Assembly: GCA_964591225.1 (NCBI GenBank)
Contig: CAZQAO010000011.1
Span: 1 to 19,513, forward strand
Length of the DNA stretch: 19,513 nucleotides
Source: MGBC108787 sp964591225
Lineage (GTDB): Bacteria > Bacillota_I > Bacilli_A > RF39 > UBA660
Reading direction: 5' to 3'
The position numbers and the translations under genes are program-made. The notes below the pieces were generated by a model that was not told where the DNA came from, searched no databases, and saw nothing but the letters and a program-made list of their open reading frames with translations. Shown one piece after another: positions 1 through 7,760 of this stretch. Numbering within the stretch: the first letter of the stretch is position 1; each line of letters starts with the position of its first letter.

Positions 1-5
1 ATTTT

Positions 6-14
6 TGTTAAAAT
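6..14 (+). promoter_or_regulatory. Possible extended -10 promoter
   Basis: TGT followed by TAAAAT forms an extended -10 box just before the first gene, nearly the same string as the one upstream of the SDR gene (TGTTAAAATA at 12111). Any -35 lies outside the window. The expected start of transcription near base 21 would leave a leader of about 10 bases before the ATG at 31. Confidence 0.4.
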
Positions 15-30
15 AAGTATGGCGATTTTT

Positions 31-291
31 ATGAATGATTTAGAAGATTTTATAAATAAAACTATTAAAGAACAATCTCTAGAAAAGATAAATGATCATT
101 TATATTTAAAAACATATCAAAAAGAAGTATTAGATTATTATCATATTCCTTATCAAAATTGTTCTTCAATACCTGAAATTTTATTTTTAATCGATGAAGT
201 ATTAGCAAGTGAATTAGATGAATCAAGTATGCTTGAGGAAGTAGCTTCCTCTTTACAAGAGATGCAATATTATTATAATTCCCCTAAATAG
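31..291 (+). CDS. Small hypothetical acidic protein
   Basis: This encodes an 86-residue protein beginning MNDLEDF and ending at a TAG. I do not recognise a family. It is charged and probably helical, with no signal peptide, membrane segment or cysteine-pair motif, so it is likely cytosolic. An in-frame ATG at 19 is possible, but I prefer 31. The extended -10 at 6-14 would start transcription downstream of 19, and GGCGATTTTT before 31 copies the spacing of GGAGATTTTT before the SDR gene at 12139. No terminator is visible after the stop, so some transcription may run into the M26 gene, although that gene has its own promoter. Confidence 0.6.
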   Translation: MNDLEDFINKTIKEQSLEKINDHLYLKTYQKEVLDYYHIPYQNCSSIPEILFLIDEVLASELDESSMLEEVASSLQEMQYYYNSPK

Positions 292-295
292 GACA

Positions 296-331
296 TTTTT
301 GTTGCATAGATAAATTCTTTTATGTATAATA
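296..331 (+). promoter_or_regulatory. Promoter of the M26 protease gene
   Basis: TTGCAT (302-307), a 17-base spacer and TATAAT (325-330) form a sigma-A-type promoter. The flanks TTTTTGTTGCA and ATGTATAATA recur at identical spacing upstream of the second giant gene (7701-7736), while the spacers differ. This suggests common control of the two surface proteins. Confidence 0.75.
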
Positions 332-351
332 TTTAGAAAAATGGGTGAATG

Positions 352-3300
352 ATGAACATGAAAGAATTTGGTAAATACAAAAAATTAGAATTATTATGTA
401 TCGTCGGTTTACTTATATGTAGCTTGTTTATTGCTCTTGATTATTGTCATTTTCAAAGTAGTGAAAATAAAGTAACTAATCAACTTGTGGCTCAAAATAG
501 TTTAGAAGAAAATACGGAAAATAAGCCTATAATTGAATTAGAATTAGATAAAACGGATTTAGTTAGGAAAGATGAAGTTACTGTTACAGCTAAAATTCCT
601 GATGGTGACTATAAACTATATGCTTTAATGGCTACTTTGCTTTATGATAATAATGTTTTTGAATCAATAGATATATCTAGTTTTTCTTTATCAGATGAGA
701 ATTTAGATATTTCTTATAATGATACAACTCATAAATTTGGTATTATTAATAAAACGGGAGCTATTCCGCATGAACTTTTTAGTGTTCGTTTGAAAGTAAA
801 AGAAAATGCTCATGTTGGAGATACTACAATTTCTTTAATTAATATGTCAGCTTCTGATGGTCAAAATAAAATTACTTTTGATTCAGTTTCGGAAGAGGTT
901 TTAGTTACCCGGGATGCCTTAGCAGAAGAGGTTTTAATTAGTGATGATTTAGATGAAACAAATACCCCAACAGAACCATTAATTTCTACTTTTTCTACTG
1001 CTCCTATTATTGTGGTAGTAGCTTTTACTATTATAGTATTGCTTATCTTTATTTTATATCTTTATAAAAATAAAAACCAAAATAAAAAAATGATTGGTTC
1101 TCTATTGGGATTTACCAGTGTTCTTATTGTAGTTTTAGTGGGTTTACATATTAAAAATTTAAATAAAGTTGATGTCAATGATGATGGTACTGACAACTAT
1201 GAAGATGCCCAAGAAATTATTGAATATTTATTAGAAATAGAAGGTATTGTTCCCAATGAAGACTCTACTTCCGGTTTAGTGGCTCACAATGTAAACCATA
1301 AAACTAATAAGCCAAGTAATAAAAATAAACCGAGTAATAATTATGATGTCAATAATGATGGTCAAGTTGATATTAATGATGTGGGAGATAGTACTGAACA
1401 TACGACTGAAGAAGTTCATTATAAAGTAAAGTTAAAAGAAATAAATTCGGAGTATTATATCAAAAAAGGTCAAGTTACGTTAGAATTTTCGGCAACTGTT
1501 AGTCCGTTGGAAACTATAAAAGAAATTAAAATTGATGATGTTTATTACCCCGTAGTTAAAAATGATTCTAATTATATGGTTACTTTGGATACGCCATCAA
1601 ATGCGGGCATTCATACCTTTTCAGTAACAGCCGTAAAATTAAGTAATTCAAGAGAAGTTAAAACTAAACTAGCTATGACTAGAGAAATATTAAAAGATAT
1701 TCCTTATGTCGATATGTTTAACGTTAATGATAAAGATGATACCCTTAATTTTAGATTAGAAGATAAAGATGACGCTTTTATTAGTGGGATAGTTTTAGTA
1801 ACTGATTCAAAAGGAACGGAAGTAATTCGTGAAGATGTTCAAAAAGAAAATCATATTACTTATGAATTTAATCCTGAAGAAACTTATAGTATTCAAGTTT
1901 TGGCTACTTATGATTTAGATAGCAAACCGATAATTGATCAACAAAATTATTATGAAGATGAAGAAATATTTTCTCATAATTTAATGGTACTTAAAGATTA
2001 TGAATTTCAAATTAAAGATGTTACGATAACTGATACTATCCAAAAAGATGAAAAACCAGTCTTAACTTTTAAGAGTGTAAATAATAAGAATTTTCCGGTG
2101 GAATATATCGTTATTAATGATCATGAATATGATGTAACAACTACTGAAGTAGAAAATGAATATATTACTATTTTAGATGATATTGATACTTCTTCCTTTG
2201 GTAAATTTGAAATTAATATTGATCAAGTCGAAATAGCTAATTTAAAAGTTTTTGAACAAGGAAAAGATTATCAAATTAATCCTTTAACTTATTATGTTTT
2301 AAAATATGCCCCTAATATCCAAAATATTGAGTTAAAAGATCATCATGATAATAGTGAAATAGCAGTATCTTATCAATTTCAAGATAATGATCAAACCCTA
2401 GAAAGTTTGGATGCCGTTTTAGTCGATTCAACTGATCAAATTGTGGATATCAAAGAAAATATTAAGCCAGGAGATTCATTAACTTTATCTTATAAAGATA
2501 ATATGGATGGCCGATATAAAGTTAAATTCTTAGCTGATTGTAATTTAGGAACAGATAAACATTTCTTTGTTGATAAAAATATCGGCGAAGAAGAAATTTT
2601 AACGCAAACCGATGTCTATATCGAAACCGCCACTGTGAAAACTTTATATCCCGAAAAAGGTCAACCACAATATACAATTAAATACAAAGTACATGTATCT
2701 GAGGCTTTAAAATCCAAATATAACGAACTTGCTGGTGTAACTTTAAATGGTGTTAATTATGATGGCAATAAAGATAATGATTATACGTCAGTGATTAGTT
2801 TTACAGTACCGAATGAGTCAGGAATTGTTAATTTACGAGTTGATCGGGTTAAATTAAGAAAAGAATCTTATCAAGGTGTAAGTCAAGCTTATTTTTCGGT
2901 TAAACCATATATTGCTCAAATTGATGTTTTAAAAGATAAACCAACGATTGATAATTTAGCCATAATCGATGAAAATTATCAAGACGAACGGGTTACCTTC
3001 CAATTTGATGTTATCGAAGATAAGGGAGGCTTTGAATCAGGAGAAATAGAATTAAATGGTGATATTAAAACCATTAAGGCGGGAGCTAATACTATTACCT
3101 TTGAACATGTTAAAAAGGATGAATTATTTACCCTTGCATTTCGGGGAACTTATGATTTGGATACTAATTTATTAAATACGGAAAACTTAAATACTTATCA
3201 AAATGAACCTATTTATTCTACTCATTATGGATTATTCTCGGAACAAAAATATCAAGATATTGCTATAGTAGATTTAAAAGCCCATAGTAAGAATAATAAC

Positions 3301-6300
3301 CATTATTTTGCCAAAAATGAAAATATTATTTTAAATTTTGGGGTAAATGGTATCGATCCTGATTTAAAATTATCTGCTTCTAAAGTAGTTGTTAATGAAA
3401 AAGAGTATTCAATAGAAAATATAGATAATCAATATCAAATTACGTTACCAGATTATAAAAGCTCAGGTATCAAAGATATAAAGATAACAGATGTAATTTT
3501 AAATAATGGTAAAAAAGTTTCTTTAAGTAAGCCGGCAGAAATTCGGGTAGAAGTTTTAAAAAGTCCAGTAACAATGGGAGATTTTACTTATGAAATTAAG
3601 GATGATAAAATACTGGGTAAATTTAATCTTAAAGATGTAGATAATGCAAGTATTAAAGTAAATATCCAAGTTTTAGATGAAGATAATAACGTTTTACAAG
3701 AATTCCCTTATAAAAAAGAAATAGAAATTAATAAAACAGATGCCTTAGAACGTTATTATGTTAAAGCCTATGCAAGTTATGACTTAGATGAAAATAAACA
3801 AGTAGGTAGTGATAATTATTATGATAATGTAACTATTTTAGATGAAGTAATTTCCTTGGCTAAAAATAATATAGAATTAAAAGATATTACAGATATTTAT
3901 TTATATCGTAAAAAAGATGGAAATACTTATAATGTTGAAGAAGTAAATGTAACTGATTTAGAAAATAATAAAGATGATTATTTTGTATCTATTTCTATGA
4001 GAAATATGCCTACTGTGTATGCTAAAATTAAAAAAGTATTGCGTGAAAATGATAAATTAGTTCTTATTTTAGATTATGAATACGTAACTAAAGAGGGTGT
4101 AACAGAAAAACAAGATTTACGGGTAGTATTTGGTACTATTAAAAATGATGTTGCTAAGAATGAAGCTCATCCTGAAACTTTTGCAGAATTTATAGATAAA
4201 ATAAGAATGAATCCTAATGGTTCATATACTTTATCTAATGATTTAGATGCTAGTGGTGAAACATCAAGTGAACAAGCTTTCATAACCCAAGAATTTACGG
4301 GTACTATAGATGGTCATGGTTATACCATTAAAAATTTAACTAAACCATTATTTAATAGTTTAAATGGCGCTACAATTACTAATTTAAAATTTAGTGGCGT
4401 AAAACTAACTGGTGAAAATGTCCATGGAACTCTTGCTAATACTGCTAATAATTCGACCATACGAGGCATTTTTATCGATGATTTTGGTAACGCTAACATT
4501 CCTAATGAATCGGGAACTTTAATTGGCAAAGTTACTAATAATTCTATGATTGAAAATTGCAAAGTAACGAGCTTTACTTTGAATTTTGATTGGTCACAAT
4601 CAGTCGGAGGATTACTAGGAGTTTTAGAAAATTCTACGGTTAAAAATTCCTATGTAATTGGTAAAATTTCTACTAATTGGAATTTTGTCAGCGGTTTCAT
4701 TGGCAAAATTAAAGGAAATTCTACGTTGGTAAATAATTATTCTAAAGTAAACTATTATAATGGTTCTGCTACCGTAGCTTGTGGATTTGCTTGTGTTGAA
4801 GGTCAAGTTACTGCGCAAAATAATATTAGTTTGAATACTTTAAGTGGTAGTATTACTAGTCCATTTATTAGTGGCAATGTAGATAGTACTGATAACTATT
4901 ATTTAAAAAATGATAAATTTACCTTTAATCAAAGTGGAGTAACCGAAATAACTTCTGGTAATGTTACTACCGAACTATTTAAAAAGGCTCATTATGATGA
5001 AACTATTTGGGATTTAAAAAATGTTTCTTATGAACTTACGCCAAGATTTAAGGCTGAAAAATCAAGTAGTGTTAACGCTAATGAAGTAAAAGATGATTAC
5101 GATGAGAGTAAAGAAACGTTATATCATAATTTATCGTTATTAATGCCTTTTTATGATAGTGCTAAAATAGTTAAAAGTGCTCGTAATATTCCTCAAAATC
5201 ACCTATTAAATCGTCAAGAAATTAGCCATATTATTCCAATTGATGAATCAGGTAATGTAGTTAGTTATTTATCAAGTGATCATAAAGACACGATTAAAAA
5301 AATAAAAATAGTCTTTAAAGATAAAGAAAAGTTAGAATACGCAGTTCGTTATGATAATACTTTTGATATGATTGCTAACTATCGTATTCCCGAATTAAAA
5401 ATTGATTATAGTTATAATCATTATATAATCGATAGTAATTCCCAATTAATTCATAATTTAACGAATTATTTAAAAGGCTTAACTTATGAAGAACACCTAG
5501 ATAAATTAACTTCTGTTTCGGATAGTCGCCTATTAAAAGATTACTATTATTCTAATACTAAACCAGATATAAAGGAATTTGTTTTAAAATATGTATCTAA
5601 TAGTAATTATATTAATACGAGAAAAGATGAAGCTATTGATGATTATTTAGAAAAAGAACTTAAAAAAGATTTAAAGCTAGAAAAAGCTTTATACGTATAT
5701 AATTATTTTAAACGTTTTTATGATGTAGATATTGAGGGTATGAAGTTATATGATTTTATCTTCTTCCATTTGCAAGGTTTTAATCAAGAATTAACCCCAG
5801 ATAAAATATCAACTGAATTTTTAAGAAATGATTTAAATATTCAACTAACAGGAACTAATTGTGGTACTAACAATACTTACATGAGAGTTCTTTCGCCATA
5901 TACGAATTTAAATTCTTTGGCGGACTTCTTAGAGTATTTAGTGGCGGTATTTAGTAATACTACCCCAGAAAAGTGGTATGCTAGTCAATTTAAGGGATAT
6001 TTAACGGAAGTAAAAATAGATGGTAGAGATGATATTTTATATACTTTATGGGATCATGTTAAACGAGTAGATAAAAATACTAATGTTAATTGGTTAAATT
6101 ATATCTTACCGATTATAACTCTGCCGCAAAATGCTGCTTATATTATATCTTCTCCTACTCAATTTATTATTGGGGCGGAAAGAAGTTATACATCTAATCC
6201 TGATGATCCAGTTGAACAAGCTAAATTTAGACAAAGAGTCGATAGTTATGCCGCTCGAATGAAAGATTATTATACGACTGCTGCTAGTATCCTTAATGAA

Positions 6301-7635
6301 GCAGTTTGGTTTAATGATATTCATACTATTGAAATTGATAAAAGATTTACTTATGATACCAATGGTATGACCATATTCCAAAATCCTTATTCTACGGAAG
6401 AACCTTTCCATAAAAACTTTAATGAAGTAGTTGGTCAATGGGCTTATAATGATCATAATGCTGCTACAGCCAATGGTGCTTATGTAATATGGCGATTAGA
6501 GGGAGTAATGGATGGTGTCCTTGAAGATGGCTCAGAATATACATTCCATACTTGGTCTCATGAAACTGCTCATAACATAGATGCACGTCTTTTCCTTAAA
6601 AATAATGGACGAAGATTTGATGCTGGTGGGGAAGATTATGCTGATGGTAACTTAACTCAAGCTTTTGGTGATGGCGATATTGTCATGAACTTATCAAGAC
6701 ATTTTGCTAGTAATTCGCCTATTAGTACTAATTTAGATCCATCTCGGATTAATACCCCAGATAAAATTCATGATTTTTATAATAAATTGTTCCAAGCTGT
6801 TTATATTATGGATTATTTAGAAGGTCGAGCATTCTTGAATTTAACTAGTGAAGAACAATCCAAAGTTGCTGTGCAAGCATTCTATCCAAATAATACCGAA
6901 GGAACGGCAGAAATTCTAAAATATAAATATACCGTCTACCATGAAATACCACAAAGTGATTATGAAAAAATGAATTTAAATACAATTAATGATATATATG
7001 ATAATAAATTAGTTATTTTCCCTGGTGTAATTTATTCAACCTATATTGATAATCGTTATGGTGGCGAGAATATTTATAAAGTTCATTGGTATCAACCACA
7101 TAATGATTATGGTCGACCTGATTCTTATTCTTTAAAATGGTTTGCTTATGAAATGCTCGGTTATAAAGGCTATAGATACGGATATATAGAATATTATAGT
7201 AATATTAATTCTATTAAATATGGTACTTATAATAACTATAAAACTGATTTAATGGCCATTCGGACGATTACTGAAGATCCTACTATGGATATTGATAGAT
7301 ATAAAAAAGAACGTTTTAAATTTGTAGAAGATCATTTAGAAAATATTCAATATATACAAGTTGATAAAATTGTGAATGAATTTACAGAAGCTTTGAGAAA
7401 AGATGCGCAAGAAGTTAAACAAAAGCAAGAGGAATCATGGCAAAAATATCCAGGTGATAGCGAAGAAGCCACTAAAAATCGTAATCAATATGTTATTGAT
7501 TCGAAAGTAAAACAATTTCGAAATAGTAGTGAAGTTCGGCGCCAAGTTTATTATACTTTGAAAAATCAAACTAATGACTTTGTCAATAGTATTTATAGTA
7601 ATACTAAAGTACAAGATGTTCATTTAAACCGTTAA
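352..7635 (+). CDS. Giant M26 (IgA1 protease/Zmp-like) zinc metallopeptidase with cohesin, membrane hairpin and dockerin-like loops
   Basis: This encodes a secreted, membrane-anchored endopeptidase of about 2427 residues. Order of parts: signal anchor (11-33); cohesin-like domain (about 60-184); two membrane helices (217-239 and 247-267) joined by a Lys/Asn loop; Ca-loop repeats DVNDDG (274) and DVNNDG (332) resembling type I dockerin; four tandem ~208-residue beta modules (357-1172); GLUG-type repeats (1315-1500); M26 N-region (from about 1590); catalytic HETAH (2070-2074) with GRR and Glu2094 following. Glu2094 lies 20 residues after the second His, the spacing I recall for M26. Positive-inside charge puts cohesin, dockerin and catalytic parts outside the cell. 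Streptococcal Zmps have an N-terminal LPXTG plus two helices at this position; no LPXTG is seen here. ATG 352 lies 3 bases after GGGTGA; 349 is too close and 358 is possible. The substrate is unknown; IgA or mucin-type glycoproteins are plausible by family. Confidence 0.9.
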   Translation: MNMKEFGKYKKLELLCIVGLLICSLFIALDYCHFQSSENKVTNQLVAQNSLEENTENKPIIELELDKTDLVRKDEVTVTAKIPDGDYKLYALMATLLYDNNVFESIDISSFSLSDENLDISYNDTTHKFGIINKTGAIPHELFSVRLKVKENAHVGDTTISLINMSASDGQNKITFDSVSEEVLVTRDALAEEVLISDDLDETNTPTEPLISTFSTAPIIVVVAFTIIVLLIFILYLYKNKNQNKKMIGSLLGFTSVLIVVLVGLHIKNLNKVDVNDDGTDNYEDAQEIIEYLLEIEGIVPNEDSTSGLVAHNVNHKTNKPSNKNKPSNNYDVNNDGQVDINDVGDSTEHTTEEVHYKVKLKEINSEYYIKKGQVTLEFSATVSPLETIKEIKIDDVYYPVVKNDSNYMVTLDTPSNAGIHTFSVTAVKLSNSREVKTKLAMTREILKDIPYVDMFNVNDKDDTLNFRLEDKDDAFISGIVLVTDSKGTEVIREDVQKENHITYEFNPEETYSIQVLATYDLDSKPIIDQQNYYEDEEIFSHNLMVLKDYEFQIKDVTITDTIQKDEKPVLTFKSVNNKNFPVEYIVINDHEYDVTTTEVENEYITILDDIDTSSFGKFEINIDQVEIANLKVFEQGKDYQINPLTYYVLKYAPNIQNIELKDHHDNSEIAVSYQFQDNDQTLESLDAVLVDSTDQIVDIKENIKPGDSLTLSYKDNMDGRYKVKFLADCNLGTDKHFFVDKNIGEEEILTQTDVYIETATVKTLYPEKGQPQYTIKYKVHVSEALKSKYNELAGVTLNGVNYDGNKDNDYTSVISFTVPNESGIVNLRVDRVKLRKESYQGVSQAYFSVKPYIAQIDVLKDKPTIDNLAIIDENYQDERVTFQFDVIEDKGGFESGEIELNGDIKTIKAGANTITFEHVKKDELFTLAFRGTYDLDTNLLNTENLNTYQNEPIYSTHYGLFSEQKYQDIAIVDLKAHSKNNNHYFAKNENIILNFGVNGIDPDLKLSASKVVVNEKEYSIENIDNQYQITLPDYKSSGIKDIKITDVILNNGKKVSLSKPAEIRVEVLKSPVTMGDFTYEIKDDKILGKFNLKDVDNASIKVNIQVLDEDNNVLQEFPYKKEIEINKTDALERYYVKAYASYDLDENKQVGSDNYYDNVTILDEVISLAKNNIELKDITDIYLYRKKDGNTYNVEEVNVTDLENNKDDYFVSISMRNMPTVYAKIKKVLRENDKLVLILDYEYVTKEGVTEKQDLRVVFGTIKNDVAKNEAHPETFAEFIDKIRMNPNGSYTLSNDLDASGETSSEQAFITQEFTGTIDGHGYTIKNLTKPLFNSLNGATITNLKFSGVKLTGENVHGTLANTANNSTIRGIFIDDFGNANIPNESGTLIGKVTNNSMIENCKVTSFTLNFDWSQSVGGLLGVLENSTVKNSYVIGKISTNWNFVSGFIGKIKGNSTLVNNYSKVNYYNGSATVACGFACVEGQVTAQNNISLNTLSGSITSPFISGNVDSTDNYYLKNDKFTFNQSGVTEITSGNVTTELFKKAHYDETIWDLKNVSYELTPRFKAEKSSSVNANEVKDDYDESKETLYHNLSLLMPFYDSAKIVKSARNIPQNHLLNRQEISHIIPIDESGNVVSYLSSDHKDTIKKIKIVFKDKEKLEYAVRYDNTFDMIANYRIPELKIDYSYNHYIIDSNSQLIHNLTNYLKGLTYEEHLDKLTSVSDSRLLKDYYYSNTKPDIKEFVLKYVSNSNYINTRKDEAIDDYLEKELKKDLKLEKALYVYNYFKRFYDVDIEGMKLYDFIFFHLQGFNQELTPDKISTEFLRNDLNIQLTGTNCGTNNTYMRVLSPYTNLNSLADFLEYLVAVFSNTTPEKWYASQFKGYLTEVKIDGRDDILYTLWDHVKRVDKNTNVNWLNYILPIITLPQNAAYIISSPTQFIIGAERSYTSNPDDPVEQAKFRQRVDSYAARMKDYYTTAASILNEAVWFNDIHTIEIDKRFTYDTNGMTIFQNPYSTEEPFHKNFNEVVGQWAYNDHNAATANGAYVIWRLEGVMDGVLEDGSEYTFHTWSHETAHNIDARLFLKNNGRRFDAGGEDYADGNLTQAFGDGDIVMNLSRHFASNSPISTNLDPSRINTPDKIHDFYNKLFQAVYIMDYLEGRAFLNLTSEEQSKVAVQAFYPNNTEGTAEILKYKYTVYHEIPQSDYEKMNLNTINDIYDNKLVIFPGVIYSTYIDNRYGGENIYKVHWYQPHNDYGRPDSYSLKWFAYEMLGYKGYRYGYIEYYSNINSIKYGTYNNYKTDLMAIRTITEDPTMDIDRYKKERFKFVEDHLENIQYIQVDKIVNEFTEALRKDAQEVKQKQEESWQKYPGDSEEATKNRNQYVIDSKVKQFRNSSEVRRQVYYTLKNQTNDFVNSIYSNTKVQDVHLNR
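1420..3867 (+). repeat. Four tandem ~208-residue modules in the M26 protein
   Basis: Each unit opens with an alternating hydrophobic beta strand and closes on a motif like YDLD followed by an acidic stretch. The landmark residues are 521 (YDLDS), 729 (CNLGT, degenerate), 935 (YDLDT) and 1144 (YDLDE), spaced 208, 206 and 209 residues apart. The copies have diverged strongly and are not near-identical DNA repeats. They probably form a stalk of beta sandwiches between the membrane and the protease. Confidence 0.75.
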
Positions 7636-7667
7636 AATTGCTTACCTTATTTGGGGGCAATTTTTTC
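7634..7667 (+). terminator. Terminator after the M26 gene
   Basis: AAAATTGC (7634-7641) pairs with GCAATTTT (7657-7664) across a 15-base loop and is followed by a T run. The stem overlaps the stop codon. Confidence 0.75.
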
Positions 7668-7700
7668 TTGTAAATCAACTATTTTACAAAACTTTATATT

Positions 7701-7736
7701 TTTTTGTTGCAAAGTAAGTGTTAATCATGTATAATA
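7701..7736 (+). promoter_or_regulatory. Promoter of the second giant surface gene
   Basis: TTGCAA (7707-7712), a 17-base spacer and TATAAT (7730-7735). TTTTTGTTGCA and ATGTATAATA match the M26-gene promoter at 296-331 with the same 29-base offset between the two blocks. GGGGGAGA gives a strong ribosome site 4 bases before ATG 7761. Confidence 0.8.
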
Positions 7737-7760
7737 GCATTAAATCAAGGGGGAGATTGT

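Noticed and set aside
961..1020. LPXTG-like sorting motif before the membrane hairpin of the M26 protein
   Set aside because: The segment reads NTPTEPLISTFSTAP and has no LPXTG or close variant.
1420..3867. CRISPR or DNA-level tandem repeat
   Set aside because: The period exists only at protein level; the DNA copies are too diverged and have no spacer pattern.
4320..7623. Several open frames on the minus strand inside the M26 gene
   Set aside because: They lie fully inside a strongly supported gene, lack ribosome sites and show no family features.
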